DNA from: Mycolicibacterium malmesburyense
Lineage (GTDB): Bacteria; Actinomycetota; Actinomycetes; Mycobacteriales; Mycobacteriaceae
Reading direction: 5' to 3'
Length of the DNA stretch: 64,000 nt
NCBI RefSeq assembly: GCF_001050015.1
Contig: NZ_CVTB01000011.1
Coordinates: 1 to 64,000, forward strand
Below, one piece after another: positions 43,833 through 54,056 of the stretch. A program made the translations under genes and the position numbers. The first letter of the stretch is position 1; every line of letters begins with the position of its first letter. The notes under the pieces were generated by a model that saw nothing but the letters and a program-made list of their open reading frames with translations, did no database searches and was not told the origin of the DNA.

Positions 43833-44957
43833 TCAGGCCTGGGCGGCCAACTGCCCACAGGCGGCGGCGATTTCGCGACCCCGGGTGTCGCGGACAGTGC
43901 AGGACACGCCGCGCTCGCGGACACGCTTGACGAATTCGCGCTCGACGGGCTTGGGGCTGGCGTCCCACTCGCTACCGGGCGTCGGGTTCAGCGGGATGAC
44001 GTTGACATGCGCGAGCGGACCCAGCGCGGCGTGCAGCTTCTTGCCCAAAAGGTCTGCGCGCCAGGGCTGATCGTTGACGTCGCGGATCAACGCGTATTCG
44101 ATCGACACCCGCCGGCCGGTCAGGTCGGCGTAGTACCGGGCCGCGTCGAGCGCCTCGGACACCTTCCACCGGTTGTTCACCGGAACGAGCGTGTCGCGCA
44201 GTTCGTCGTCGGGGGCGTGCAGTGACAACGCCAGCGTGACCCCGAGCCGTTCGTCGGCGAGCTTGCGGATAGCGGGCGCCAACCCGACCGTCGACACCGT
44301 GACCGACCGGGCCGAGATTCCGAAACCGTGCGGGGCGGGGGCGGTGATTCGTCTCACCGCGGCCAGCACCCGGTTGTAGTTGGCCAACGGCTCCCCCATC
44401 CCCATGAACACGATGTTGGACAGCCGCCCGCCCCGGGCCGCAGGCGCGATGCCGTCGCCGTCGCGGTCGCGCAGTTCCACCGCGGCGGCCCGTACCTGTT
44501 CGAGGATCTCGGCCGTCGACAGGTTGCGCTTGAGCCCGCCCTGGCCGGTCGCGCAGAACGGGCAGGCCATCCCGCACCCGGCCTGTGACGAGATGCAGAC
44601 GGTGTTGCGTTGGGGATAGCGCATCAGCACCGACTCGAACGTGGTGCCGTCGACCGCGCGCCACAGCATCTTGCGCGTCTCCCCCGCATCGGTCTCGATC
44701 TCGCGCACCGCATCGAGCAGCGTGGGAAACAGCGCTCCGGCCACCTGGTCGCGCACGCCTGCGGGCAGATCGGTCATCTGGTGGGGGTCGGCGATCAGCC
44801 GGCCGTAGTACTGGTTGGCCAGCTGTTTGGCTCGGAACGCCGGCAGCCCGAGGTCACCGACGGCCGCGGCACGGCCCGCGTCGTCGAGGTCGGCGAAATG
44901 GCGCGGCGGCATGGCGCGGCGCGGGGCTTCGAAGACGAGCGGCAACGGGGTGGGCAT
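43833..44957 (-). CDS. rlmN: 23S rRNA (adenine-2503-C2)-methyltransferase / tRNA methyltransferase
   Basis: RlmN is a radical SAM enzyme that methylates A2503 of 23S rRNA and A37 of some tRNAs. The 374-residue protein has the radical SAM CxxxCxxC motif in [13 protein letters not shown], the [10 protein letters not shown] motif and a C-terminal Cys in [11 protein letters not shown] that forms the methyl-carrying thiol. The flanking genes (cdsA, frr, pyrH) match the mycobacterial order. Confidence 0.96.
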   Translation of the reverse strand: MPTPLPLVFEAPRRAMPPRHFADLDDAGRAAAVGDLGLPAFRAKQLANQYYGRLIADPHQMTDLPAGVRDQVAGALFPTLLDAVREIETDAGETRKMLWRAVDGTTFESVLMRYPQRNTVCISSQAGCGMACPFCATGQGGLKRNLSTAEILEQVRAAAVELRDRDGDGIAPAARGGRLSNIVFMGMGEPLANYNRVLAAVRRITAPAPHGFGISARSVTVSTVGLAPAIRKLADERLGVTLALSLHAPDDELRDTLVPVNNRWKVSEALDAARYYADLTGRRVSIEYALIRDVNDQPWRADLLGKKLHAALGPLAHVNVIPLNPTPGSEWDASPKPVEREFVKRVRERGVSCTVRDTRGREIAAACGQLAAQA

Positions 44958-44990
44958 GAGCTCAGCCCAGTATCCCAGTAGGGCGCGGCC

Positions 44991-45869
44991 TCACGCCAAC
45001 AGCGTCAGAACGATCCAACCCGCCACGGCCGACGGAAGCATCGCGTCAATGCGGTCCATGATGCCGCCGTGGCCGGGCAGCAACGTGCCCATGTCCTTGA
45101 TCTTGAGGTCGCGTTTGACCTGCGACTCGACCAGGTCGCCGAGCACGCCGGTGATCACCAGCATGAGCCCCAGGGGCACCCCGACCCAGGCGGGCTTGTC
45201 GAGCAGGAACGTCACCGACAACACCGCGGCGGCGATGCCGAACAGCATCGAGCCACCTAGCCCCTCCCACGATTTCTTCGGGCTGATCGCGGGCGCCATC
45301 AGATGCTTGCCGAACAGCACCCCGGCCACGTAGCCGCCGATGTCGGCGAACACCACGGTGGCGATGACCGTGAACACCCGTCCCCCGCCGTGATCCTGGA
45401 AGATCAGCAGCGCGCTGAAACTGGCGAACAGCGGCACCCACGTCGACAGCAGCACCGAGGCGGCGATGTCGCGCAGGTAGTTGACCGGCTGGTGGCGCAT
45501 CCCGTGCCCGACGAGCCGCCACACCATGCAGACGACGATTGTGCCGCCGTAGGCGCCGAGCACGCCGGCGGTGCCGAACGGCCAGCTCAGCCAGATCATC
45601 GCCTGGCCGCCCAACAGCAGCGGAACCGCCGGCAGGTCGTAGCCGGCCTCGCGCAGCCGGCGGATCACCTCGTGGGTGGCGATGGGGATGAACACCGTCA
45701 GCACGGGCAGCCAGCCGATCGGCCAGAAGATCAGCGTGCCGATCGCCATCGCACCGAGCAGCACCCCGACCCCGATGGCCGCGGGTAGGTCGCGGCCCGC
45801 CCGCGACTTCTTCTTGGGCGGTTCGTCGACCGGCGTCTCTGCCACGGATCCCCTGTGCTGTTCGGTCAC
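44991..45869 (-). CDS. cdsA: Phosphatidate cytidylyltransferase
   Basis: This membrane enzyme makes CDP-diacylglycerol for phospholipid and phosphatidylinositol synthesis. The 292-residue protein has a polar N-terminus, about eight hydrophobic helices and the C-terminal signature KRDLKIKDMGTLLPGHGG followed by IMDRIDA. The start is GTG 45867-45869, overlapping the frr stop by one base (TAGTG). It lies in the pyrH-frr-cdsA-rlmN run. Confidence 0.95.
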   Translation of the reverse strand: MTEQHRGSVAETPVDEPPKKKSRAGRDLPAAIGVGVLLGAMAIGTLIFWPIGWLPVLTVFIPIATHEVIRRLREAGYDLPAVPLLLGGQAMIWLSWPFGTAGVLGAYGGTIVVCMVWRLVGHGMRHQPVNYLRDIAASVLLSTWVPLFASFSALLIFQDHGGGRVFTVIATVVFADIGGYVAGVLFGKHLMAPAISPKKSWEGLGGSMLFGIAAAVLSVTFLLDKPAWVGVPLGLMLVITGVLGDLVESQVKRDLKIKDMGTLLPGHGGIMDRIDAMLPSAVAGWIVLTLLA

Positions 45870-46426
45870 TAGACCTCCAGCAACTCGCCTTCTTTGTGCT
45901 TGACGAGCTCGTCGATCTGATGGGTGTAGGTGGCGGTGGACTTGTCGAGCTCCTTCTCCGCGCGGGCCACCTCGTCCTCGCCGGCCTCGCCGTCCTTCTT
46001 GATGCGGTGCAGCTCCTCCATGGCCTTGCGGCGGATGTTGCGCACCGCCACCTTGGCGTCCTCGCCCTTCGCCTTGGCCTGCTTGACCAGATCGCGGCGA
46101 CGCTCTTCGGTCAGCTGCGGCACGGCGACGCGGATGACGTTGCCGTCGTTGGTGGGGTTCACGCCGAGGTCGGAGTTGCGGATCGCATCCTCGATGTTGC
46201 GCAGCTGGTTGGCCTCGTACGGCTTGATCACGACCAGCCTCGCCTCGGGCACGTTGATGCTCGACAGCTGCGTGATCGGCGTCGGGGATCCGTAGTAGTC
46301 GACGTTGACGCGCGAGAACATCGCGGGATTGGCACGACCGGTGCGGATGGAGGACAGGTCGTCGCGCGCGACCGACACCGCCTTTTCCATCTTCTCCTCG
46401 GCATCGAAGAGGGTTTCGTCGATCAC
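45869..46426 (-). CDS. frr: Ribosome recycling factor
   Basis: RRF splits post-termination ribosomes together with EF-G. At 185 residues it has the full family length. It has the three-helix-bundle start ([27 protein letters not shown]) and the [20 protein letters not shown] and [20 protein letters not shown] motifs, ending in the long C-terminal helix. It is followed immediately by cdsA. Confidence 0.98.
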   Translation of the reverse strand: MIDETLFDAEEKMEKAVSVARDDLSSIRTGRANPAMFSRVNVDYYGSPTPITQLSSINVPEARLVVIKPYEANQLRNIEDAIRNSDLGVNPTNDGNVIRVAVPQLTEERRRDLVKQAKAKGEDAKVAVRNIRRKAMEELHRIKKDGEAGEDEVARAEKELDKSTATYTHQIDELVKHKEGELLEV

Positions 46427-46508
46427 GGTCGTTCTCCTTCGTCTGTGCGCGTCCGTTCACCGGTCCCGCGTGCGCACCTTCGCTGTCGCTCCTGCGCGCA
46501 CAGGTGTG

Positions 46509-47318
46509 TCAGGTGGTGACCAGTGTTCCGATCTTCTCACCCGCGACCGCCCGCGCGATATTGCCGTCCGTGAGCAGGTTGAACACCAGGATCGGCATGC
46601 CGTTGTCCATGCACAGGCTGAATGCGGTGGCGTCGGCGACCTTCAGGCCGCGATCGATCACTTCGCGGTGACTGATGGCGGTGAGCAGTTCGGCGTCGGG
46701 GTCCTGGCGCGGGTCGGCGGTGAAAACGCCGTCGACGGCCTTGGCCATCAGCACAACCTCGGCGCCGATCTCGAGCGCGCGCTGCGCGGCGGTGGTGTCG
46801 GTGGAGAAATACGGCAGGCCCATGCCCGCCCCGAAGATGACGACGCGACCCTTCTCCAGATGCCGCACCGCCCGCAGCGGAATGTACGGTTCGGCGACCT
46901 GACCCATGGTGATCGCGGTCTGCACACGGGTCGCGATGCCTTCCTTCTCCAGGAAGTCCTGCAGCGCCAGGCTGTTCATGACGGTGCCGAGCATGCCCAT
47001 GTAGTCGCTGCGGGTGCGCTCCATGCCGCGCTGCTGCAACTGCGCCCCGCGGAAGAAATTGCCTCCGCCGATGACCACGGCGACCTGCACGCCGCTGCGG
47101 ACGACTTCGGCGATCTGGCGCGCCACGAGGTGTACGACATCCGGGTCCAGCCCGACATCCCCACCGCCGAACATCTCGCCGCCCAGCTTGAGCAGCACCC
47201 GGCTGTACATGGGACGGATGGAACCCGATGCGGCTCCATTGGGACTGGTCGAGCCCGAAGGCGCCCCTGCGACTTCGGAGTCCGGAGCCGCCTGACCGGC
47301 GACATTGGGGTCCGCCAT
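46509..47318 (-). CDS. pyrH: UMP kinase
   Basis: PyrH phosphorylates UMP to UDP and is regulated by GTP and UTP. The 269-residue protein has an N-terminal extension of about 37 residues rich in Ala, Pro and Ser, then the amino-acid-kinase fold starting [16 protein letters not shown], with [13 protein letters not shown] and the [10 protein letters not shown] motif. A similar extension is present in M. tuberculosis PyrH. A start at the internal Met before YSRVLL is possible. Confidence 0.96.
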   Translation of the reverse strand: MADPNVAGQAAPDSEVAGAPSGSTSPNGAASGSIRPMYSRVLLKLGGEMFGGGDVGLDPDVVHLVARQIAEVVRSGVQVAVVIGGGNFFRGAQLQQRGMERTRSDYMGMLGTVMNSLALQDFLEKEGIATRVQTAITMGQVAEPYIPLRAVRHLEKGRVVIFGAGMGLPYFSTDTTAAQRALEIGAEVVLMAKAVDGVFTADPRQDPDAELLTAISHREVIDRGLKVADATAFSLCMDNGMPILVFNLLTDGNIARAVAGEKIGTLVTT

Positions 47319-47405
47319 CCGACTCCTTACGGGTCTTCGCTGAGATCCCCCTCATCCTGCCTCATCACCGGTCGCGCGGGGGCGAAGGGGTCGCGACTCG
47401 CCGTA

Positions 47406-48089
<684 letters not shown>

Positions 48090-48092
48090 TTA

Positions 48093-48129
48093 ATATCAAC
48101 GTGGTTGATATATGTCAATATGATTGACA
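48093..48129. promoter_or_regulatory. Pair of palindromic operators for the divergent MarR gene
   Basis: Two perfect inverted repeats lie side by side: ATATCAA, five bases, TTGATAT (48093-48111), and TGTCAAT, ATG, ATTGACA (48113-48129). The half-sites TATCAA/TGTCAA are nearly the same. The second palindrome includes the possible MarR start ATG at 48120, so binding would block both divergent genes. Confidence 0.8.
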
Positions 48130-48554
48130 TGAATGGTGAGCTCGAGGATCAACCGCTGGGCTTCCTGCTGTCCCGGGTGGCCAAGGCGCTGCGAGCCGAG
48201 GTCACGACGACGGTCCTCGAACCCCTCGGCGTGGCGTTCCCCCAGTACCTGTGCATGCGGATCCTGTCGCAGCACGAGGGGCGGTCGAACGCCGAACTGG
48301 CCCGCGACTTCAACGTCTCGCCGCAGGCCATGAACATGGTGCTGCGCGGCCTGGAGGACCGCGGGCTGGTGTCGCGGCCCGCGAGCGTGTCGTCGGGCCG
48401 GTCGCTGCCTGCGCAACTCACCCGCGAGGGCCGGGACTTGTTGAAACGCACCGATTCCGGAGTGCGCGCGGCCGAGCGCAAGTTGATGGCGAACCTGACG
48501 CAGCGCCAGCAGCGGGACTTCAAGCAGATTCTCGCGGCGCTCGGAACGGACTGA
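48120..48554 (+). CDS. MarR family transcriptional regulator
   Basis: This 144-residue winged-helix regulator has its DNA-binding helix in SNAELARDFNVSPQAMNMVL and its wing in SRPASVSSGRSLPAQLTREG. Two ATGs (48120 and 48129) are possible; both lie in or beside the operator, with no Shine-Dalgarno site. It is divergent from a methyltransferase gene, the typical arrangement for a regulator sensing a small phenolic or lipophilic compound. It is followed by a short T-tailed terminator. Confidence 0.92.
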   Translation: MIDMNGELEDQPLGFLLSRVAKALRAEVTTTVLEPLGVAFPQYLCMRILSQHEGRSNAELARDFNVSPQAMNMVLRGLEDRGLVSRPASVSSGRSLPAQLTREGRDLLKRTDSGVRAAERKLMANLTQRQQRDFKQILAALGTD

Positions 48555-48562
48555 TCGCCATT

Positions 48563-48584
48563 AATAACGCTCACGTTATTTTTT
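48563..48584 (+). terminator. Short T-tailed hairpin after marR-type gene
   Basis: AATAACG, CTCA, CGTTATT, then TTTT: a perfect 7-bp stem with an immediate T-run, nine bases after the MarR stop. Such canonical terminators are uncommon in mycobacteria. The AT-rich stem could alternatively bind the MarR protein. Confidence 0.6.
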
Positions 48585-48622
48585 GCGAGAACCCAAGTCG
48601 GCCCCACCGGCCACGGCTAACA

Positions 48623-48844
48623 CTGAGCGACGCGCCTGCGGTGGCCGATCCGGAGGCCGGTGGATTGACGATGCGGGAGATGCAGAAGATTCTGCGCAGT
48701 TTCCGCGGCATGGACATCGTCGGTGGCGACATAGTGTGCTTCGTGCCTCATCTCGATCCGTCGCAGATCACGGCCCTGCACATCAGCGCGATCATGCATG
48801 AGATCGTGACGGTGATGGCCGAGGGCGTGGCCAGGAAGCGATAG
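48623..48844 (+). pseudogene. C-terminal remnant of an agmatinase/arginase-family gene
   Basis: The frame of about 73 codons ends at 48844. It reads DPEAGGLTMREMQKILRSFR, then GMDIVGGDIVCFVPHLDPSQITALHISAIM. This matches the last part of ureohydrolases: the GTG-x-PEPGGLT loop, then a helix, the strand with VVGADVVE, the DxxxxTA loop and the final helix. The metal-binding N-terminal two-thirds are absent. It therefore appears to be a gene stump. Confidence 0.65.
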
Positions 48845-48895
48845 ACCGTCTCTCGGTGGCAGCAGAACCGACAGTGTGGTCAACTGTGGCCAGCG

Positions 48896-50017
48896 ATGAA
48901 GATAGTCCTGGCGCCTGACTCATTCAAGGAGTCGATGACGGCGTCCGAAGCGGTCGCCGCGATGAGGGCCGGTGTCACGGCGGCACTCCCCGACGCCGAG
49001 GTCGTCGGCGTGCCCATGGCCGACGGCGGCGAAGGCACCGTCGACGCGGTCGTCGACGCGTTGCACGGTGAGCACGTCGAGGTGCCGGTGGCCGACGCGC
49101 TCGGCCGCACCGTCACCGCCCGGTACGGCTATGTGCCGCTGCGCCAGTTGGCGGTGATCGAGATGGCGGCGGCCGCGGGACTGGAACTCATCCCCCTCGC
49201 CGAGCGAAACATCCTGTCCGCGAGCACTTTCGGAGTAGGCCAGTTGATACAGGCGGCTCTCGACCGCGGCGCCGAGGACTTCTTGATCGGGCTGGGCGGA
49301 TCGGCCACCAACGACGGCGGGACGGGCATGCTCACGGCGCTGGGCGCGGCGTTCCTCGACGCCGAAGGCAAACCGCTGGCCCCCGGCGGCGGGGATCTCG
49401 AACGGCTCGAACGCATCGACGTCACAGGCCTGGATCCTCGCCTGCGCGACGTCCGGATCCGGGTGGCCTCCGACGTCACCGCACCGCTGTTGGGTCCCAG
49501 CGGTGCCAGCGCGGTGTTCGGCCCGCAGAAGGGCGCGGGCCCCGACGACGTCGCGCGACTCGAGGCGGGTTTGTCGCGGCTGGCCACCGTCGCGTCGGCG
49601 ACGCTCGGCGGCGCCCAACCGCAGCGCCCGGGGGCGGGCGCGGCGGGCGGCGTGGGCTTCGCGCTCGTCGAATTCCTCGGCGCGGTAAGCAGATCCGGCG
49701 TCGAAGAGGTGGCCGAGACCGTCGGCCTCGAACGGGCGCTGCACGGCGCCGACTGGGTGTTCACCGGCGAAGGCAGCGTCGACGCTCAGACCGTCATGGG
49801 CAAGACGCCGTTCGGCGTGGCCCGGGCGGCGCTGCGCGCCGGGGCGCGGGTCGTCATCTTCGCCGGCCGCGTCGCCCCCGACGCCGCGGTGCTGCTCGAC
49901 CACGGCGTCGAGCGACTGGTCGCGATCACCGCCGACGGCACACCGATCGAGCAGGCCTTGCGCGAGGGCGCCCAGTCGCTCACCCACGCGACGGCCGAGA
50001 TCTGCCGTTCCCTCTAG
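48896..50017 (+). CDS. Glycerate kinase
   Basis: This 373-residue glycerate 2-kinase (GarK/GlxK type) has VLAPDSFKESMTASEAVAAM at the start, PMADGGEGTVDAVVDAL, LIGLGGSATNDGGTGMLTAL and GAAGGVGFALVEFLGA, all hallmark motifs. It phosphorylates glycerate for entry into glycolysis. Its TAG overlaps the convergent amidase stop (CTAG). The 51-bp upstream gap shows no clear promoter. Confidence 0.94.
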   Translation: MKIVLAPDSFKESMTASEAVAAMRAGVTAALPDAEVVGVPMADGGEGTVDAVVDALHGEHVEVPVADALGRTVTARYGYVPLRQLAVIEMAAAAGLELIPLAERNILSASTFGVGQLIQAALDRGAEDFLIGLGGSATNDGGTGMLTALGAAFLDAEGKPLAPGGGDLERLERIDVTGLDPRLRDVRIRVASDVTAPLLGPSGASAVFGPQKGAGPDDVARLEAGLSRLATVASATLGGAQPQRPGAGAAGGVGFALVEFLGAVSRSGVEEVAETVGLERALHGADWVFTGEGSVDAQTVMGKTPFGVARAALRAGARVVIFAGRVAPDAAVLLDHGVERLVAITADGTPIEQALREGAQSLTHATAEICRSL

Positions 50018-51423
50018 CGCTCGTCGTGAATCCGCTTGAACGGACGCGCTTCTTCGAGTTCGTAGGCCAACCGGAGCAACCGGCCCTCGTGGCCTACCGG
50101 CGCGGCGAACATCATGCCGACCGGAAGGCCCGACGCGGACTCGGCGAGGGGCAGCGAGATCGCCGGCTCCCCGGTGGCGTTCTGCAGCGGCGTGAACGCC
50201 ACCCACTCGATGAGGCGGTCGATGATCGTCTGGTAGTCGAGGATCGGGTCGAGATGTCCGATCTGCGGCGTGACGTCCGCGAGCGTGGGGGTCAGCACGA
50301 CGTCGTGGTCCCGGGTGACCTGCTCGGTGAGCTGGCGGATCCTTGAGAGCCGAGCGATCGCCCTCGGCAACCGGTGCAGGTTGCGTGACGCATGCCGGTC
50401 GAGGCCGAGCGTCAGATTGTCCAGCCGCCCGCGGTCGAAGCTCGGGCCCAGCGTACGTCCGCTGCGCACGATCGCGAACGCGAGAAACGCCCAGTAGAGC
50501 AGGAAGTCGTTCATGAAGTGCGACGGCACGGGGTTGTCGATCACCGTGACCCGGTGCCCCAGTTCCTCGAGCAGGGCGGCGTTCTTCAGGGTCAGCTCGC
50601 GCACCTCGGGACTGGCCTCGCGGGAGATCGACTGGGTGCACACCGCGATGCGCAGCCGCTGCGTTCCGGGTCCGGTGATGTTGCCGATCGCGGGCAGCCG
50701 CGGATTGCGGTACACCCGCTCGATCTCGCGGTAGAACGCCGCGGTGTCACGCACGGAACGCGTGACGACGCCGTTGGCGACGATACGCAGAGGCATCTGC
50801 CGCAGCTTCTTGTCCAGCGGCAGCCGACCGCGCGATGGTTTGAGACCCACCAACCCGTTGCAGGAGGCGGGAATTCGGATCGACCCGCCGCCGTCGTTGG
50901 CATGCGCGATCGGCACCACCCCCGCGGCGACGAACGCTGCGGAACCCGACGACGACGCGCCCGCGGTGTGCTCGGTGTTCCACGGATTGCGCACCGGTCC
51001 GATGCGGGGATGCTCGGCCGAGGCGCTGAAACCGAATTCGGACATCTGCGTTTTGCCGATCGGCGCCAGGCCCGTCGCGAGGAACGACCGCGCGAAGTCG
51101 CCGTGGGTGCGCTCCGGACGCGGATCCCAGGCGTCGGTGCCGTTCATCGTCGGCATGCCGCCGACCGCGACGTTGTCCTTGAGGAACGACGGAACCCCGT
51201 TGAAGTGCCCGCCGTAGGGGTGCGGATCGGCCGCCTGGGTCCGCGCCCGGTCGAACGCCTCGTGCGCCAGCCCGTTCAGCGCCGGGTTGACCGCCTCCGT
51301 GCGGGCGATGGCGGCTTCGACGAGTTCCGCTCGGGACACTGCGCCCGACTGCAACGCCTCCACCAGCGCGACGCCGTCCAGATCGCCGAGGGCGTCGTCG
51401 CCGAAGGCACTGATGCGACCCAT
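50014..51423 (-). CDS. Amidase (amidase signature family, AmiC-like)
   Basis: The 469-residue amidase-signature enzyme has its triad in VPSFLKDNVAV (Lys), TAGASSSGSAAFVAAG (cis-Ser) and ANDGGGSIRIPASCNGLVG (nucleophile Ser). It hydrolyses an unknown amide. Its position before tsf matches amiC in M. tuberculosis. ATG 51423 was preferred; upstream in-frame sequence lacks similarity and runs into the hairpin region. Confidence 0.92.
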   Translation of the reverse strand: MGRISAFGDDALGDLDGVALVEALQSGAVSRAELVEAAIARTEAVNPALNGLAHEAFDRARTQAADPHPYGGHFNGVPSFLKDNVAVGGMPTMNGTDAWDPRPERTHGDFARSFLATGLAPIGKTQMSEFGFSASAEHPRIGPVRNPWNTEHTAGASSSGSAAFVAAGVVPIAHANDGGGSIRIPASCNGLVGLKPSRGRLPLDKKLRQMPLRIVANGVVTRSVRDTAAFYREIERVYRNPRLPAIGNITGPGTQRLRIAVCTQSISREASPEVRELTLKNAALLEELGHRVTVIDNPVPSHFMNDFLLYWAFLAFAIVRSGRTLGPSFDRGRLDNLTLGLDRHASRNLHRLPRAIARLSRIRQLTEQVTRDHDVVLTPTLADVTPQIGHLDPILDYQTIIDRLIEWVAFTPLQNATGEPAISLPLAESASGLPVGMMFAAPVGHEGRLLRLAYELEEARPFKRIHDER

Positions 51424-51475
51424 GACCGCGACGGTACCAGGACGTACCGCGCCACGGGTCCACTCTCCACATGCA

Positions 51476-51532
51476 CGAGCGCTCACCGTTGTACAGATTT
51501 CGGCCGTTCGGCCGTACAACGATGAGCGCTCG
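51476..51532. terminator. Large hairpin downstream of tsf
   Basis: The 19-base arms at 51476-51494 and 51514-51532 pair with one mismatch. The loop contains a second GGCCG/CGGCC stem. It lies just after the tsf stop (51545, minus strand), so it is a strong candidate for ending the rpsB-tsf transcript before the amidase gene. Confidence 0.7.
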
Positions 51533-51544
51533 GCGTGGAGATTC

Positions 51545-52360
51545 TTAGGCTTGGCCGACCTCGAAGCGCACGAAGCGCGTCACCGTCACGCCCGCCTCGT
51601 CGAGCAGGGCCTTGACGGTCTTCTTGTTGTCGGACACCGACGGTTGGTCGAGCAGCACGACGTCCTTGTAGAAGCCGGTCACGCGGCCTTCGACGATCTT
51701 GGGCAGCGCCTGCTCGGGCTTGCCCTCGTTGCGTGCGGTCTCCTCGGCGATGCGGCGCTCGTCGGCGACGACATCCTCGGGCACGTCCTCGCGGGTGAGG
51801 TACTTCGCCTTGAGCGCGGCGATCTGCAGGGCGACCGCGTGCGCGGCGTCCTTGTTGTCGCCGTTGTACTCCACCAGCACACCCACGGCCGGCGGCAGAT
51901 CCGCGGCACGCTTGTGCAAGTAGGTCTCGACGGTGCCGTCGAAGTGCGCGACGCGGCGCAATTCGAGCTTCTCGCCGATCTTGGCCGACAGGTCCGCGAT
52001 GACCTGCTCGACGGTCGTGTCGCCCACCTTGGCGGCCTTCAGCGCGTCGACGTCGTTGGCCTTCGCGGCCGCCGCGGCGGCGACGATCTGGTCGGCGACG
52101 GCCTGGAACTCCGCGTTCTTCGCAACGAAGTCGGTCTCGGAGTTCAGCTCGATCAGCGCGCCGTCCTTGGCGGCCACCAGGCCCTCGGCGGTCGCGCGCT
52201 CGGCACGTTTGCCGACGTCCTTGGCGCCCTTGATTCGCAGCAGCTCGACGGCCTTGTCGAAATCGCCGTCGGACTCGACGAGGGCGTTCTTGCTGTCGAG
52301 CATGCCGGCGCCGGTCAGCTCCCGCAGTCGCTTGACGTCGGCGGCGGTGTAGTTGGCCAT
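51545..52360 (-). CDS. tsf: Translation elongation factor Ts
   Basis: EF-Ts recycles EF-Tu by nucleotide exchange. The 271-residue protein starts [20 protein letters not shown] with the conserved LDSKNAL turn and TDFVAKN loop ([12 protein letters not shown]), then the dimerisation domain. It lies 11 bp after rpsB in the usual rpsB-tsf operon. Confidence 0.98.
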   Translation of the reverse strand: MANYTAADVKRLRELTGAGMLDSKNALVESDGDFDKAVELLRIKGAKDVGKRAERATAEGLVAAKDGALIELNSETDFVAKNAEFQAVADQIVAAAAAAKANDVDALKAAKVGDTTVEQVIADLSAKIGEKLELRRVAHFDGTVETYLHKRAADLPPAVGVLVEYNGDNKDAAHAVALQIAALKAKYLTREDVPEDVVADERRIAEETARNEGKPEQALPKIVEGRVTGFYKDVVLLDQPSVSDNKKTVKALLDEAGVTVTRFVRFEVGQA

Positions 52361-52371
52361 ATCAGCTCTCC

Positions 52372-53232
52372 CTAAGCCTCTGAAGTCTTCGGTTCGGTCT
52401 GGATGTCCGCCTGCGGGGTGCCGGGCTCGGCACCTGCGGCGGTCGGGGATGCGGTGGCGGTCGCGCCGGCCAGCAGCTCCTGCTCCCACTCGGCGAGCGG
52501 TTCGGCGGCCTCGGCATCCGGCTTGTCGCCGTCTCGGCCCACGCCCGCGCGGGCCTGCAAGCCCTCGGCGACCGCGGCGGCGATCACCTTGGTCAGCAGC
52601 GCGGCCGACCGGATCGCGTCGTCGTTGCCCGGGATCGGGTAGTCGACGAGGTCGGGATCGCAGTTGGTGTCGAGGATCGCGATGACGGGGATGCCGAGCT
52701 TGCGCGCCTCACCGACGGCGATGTGCTCCTTGTTGGTGTCGACGACCCACACGGCCGAGGGCACCTTGGCCATGTCGCGGATACCGCCGAGCGACCGCTC
52801 GAGCTTGTTCTTCTCGCGGGTCAGCATCAGGATTTCCTTCTTGGTGCGACCCTCGAACCCGCCGGTCTGCTCCATCGTCTCGAGTTCCTTGAGACGCTGC
52901 AGCCGCTTGTGCACGGTCGAGAAGTTGGTGAGCATGCCGCCCAACCAGCGCTGGTTCACGTACGGCATGCCGACGCGGGTGGCCTCTTCGGCGATCGACT
53001 CCTGCGCCTGCTTCTTGGTGCCGACGAACATGATCGTCCCACCGTGAGCGACGGTTTCCTTGACGAACTCGTACGCCTTGTCGATGTAGGTCAGCGTCTG
53101 CTGCAGGTCGATGATGTAGATGCCGTTGCGGTCGGTGAAGATGAACCGCTTCATCTTGGGATTCCAGCGACGGGTCTGATGCCCGAAGTGGGTGCCGCTG
53201 TCGAGCAGCTGCTTCATGGTTACAACAGCCAT
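52372..53232 (-). CDS. rpsB: 30S ribosomal protein S2
   Basis: S2 is a small-subunit protein needed for S1 binding and mRNA docking. The 286-residue product starts [20 protein letters not shown] and has [18 protein letters not shown] and [10 protein letters not shown]. The C-terminal tail of about 45 residues is acidic and Ala/Pro-rich, as in other actinobacterial S2 proteins. Its 5' gap to the peptidase gene is 283 bp and should hold a promoter and a leader. Confidence 0.98.
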   Translation of the reverse strand: MAVVTMKQLLDSGTHFGHQTRRWNPKMKRFIFTDRNGIYIIDLQQTLTYIDKAYEFVKETVAHGGTIMFVGTKKQAQESIAEEATRVGMPYVNQRWLGGMLTNFSTVHKRLQRLKELETMEQTGGFEGRTKKEILMLTREKNKLERSLGGIRDMAKVPSAVWVVDTNKEHIAVGEARKLGIPVIAILDTNCDPDLVDYPIPGNDDAIRSAALLTKVIAAAVAEGLQARAGVGRDGDKPDAEAAEPLAEWEQELLAGATATASPTAAGAEPGTPQADIQTEPKTSEA

Positions 53233-53515
53233 GAGTCCATGGTCCTTTTCGTCGGTTGATGCCGGCGTCGGGTGACGCCGAGCCCTGGTGACTGCGCGGA
53301 AGCCAGAACCCGTTCGAAATACGGGACCGACGGCATCCGGGATACGACCTAGTGGAACGGGTCGCGGTGCAGACACGCGAAGTCAGCCCGCGCAAGCGAG
53401 CTGCGGTTAGCAGTTTACACCCTGGACAGGGGTGCTTTTTCCACGCCGAGACCGTTATCCACAGATCCTTGCCCCGGCATGGCGCAACCGGCCTGGAGTG
53501 CGCTGAGCTGGGACT

Positions 53516-54016
53516 ATGCGAGGAATCCTGCCCCTGGCCGCCGTGGTGGTGGCGGTGCTGGTCGGGCCCGCGCCCGTCGCGGCCCAGGACGGTCGGCTGG
53601 TCTGGCCGCTGCGACCGCGACCCGAGGTGACGCGGACGTTCGACGGTCCCACCCCCAATTGGACGGCCGGGCACCGCGGTGTGGATCTGGCCGGCGCACC
53701 CGGGCAGCGGGTGCTGGCGGCGGCCGAGGGCACCGTGGTCTTCGCGGGTGAGTTGGCCGGACGGATGGTCGTCTCGATCGCCCACCCCGGCGGGCTGCGG
53801 ACCAGCTACGAGCCGGTCCGGCCGGCGGTGGCGCGCGGTGAGCGCGTCGGTTCGGGGTCGGTGATCGGCGTGCTCGAGGCCGGCCACCCCGGTTGCCCGC
53901 GGACGGCGTGCCTGCACTGGGGCGCGATGTGGGGTCCCGCGTCCCGTGCGGACTACGTCGACCCGCTCGGCCTGGTGGTCACGACCCCGATCCGCCTCAA
54001 ACCGATCGCGGGCTGA
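53516..54016 (+). CDS. Secreted M23 family peptidase
   Basis: The 166-residue protein has a signal peptide (residues 1-23, cleaved after PVAA) and a LytM-type domain with zinc ligands His and Asp in GHRGVDLAG and a His in CLHWGAMWG where the family has HxH. The second His of HxH is replaced by Gly-Ala, so activity may be reduced. It corresponds to the M23 gene upstream of rpsB in M. tuberculosis and would act in peptidoglycan cleavage or binding. Confidence 0.88.
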   Translation: MRGILPLAAVVVAVLVGPAPVAAQDGRLVWPLRPRPEVTRTFDGPTPNWTAGHRGVDLAGAPGQRVLAAAEGTVVFAGELAGRMVVSIAHPGGLRTSYEPVRPAVARGERVGSGSVIGVLEAGHPGCPRTACLHWGAMWGPASRADYVDPLGLVVTTPIRLKPIAG

Positions 54017-54056
54017 CCCCCGCTGTCTCGGCGAGCGTGCGCCTACCGTCGAGACC

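Noticed and set aside
53233..53515. A ribosomal-protein leader riboswitch upstream of rpsB
   Set aside because: The 283-bp gap is long enough and contains short inverted segments, but I could not match it to a known S2-binding leader structure.
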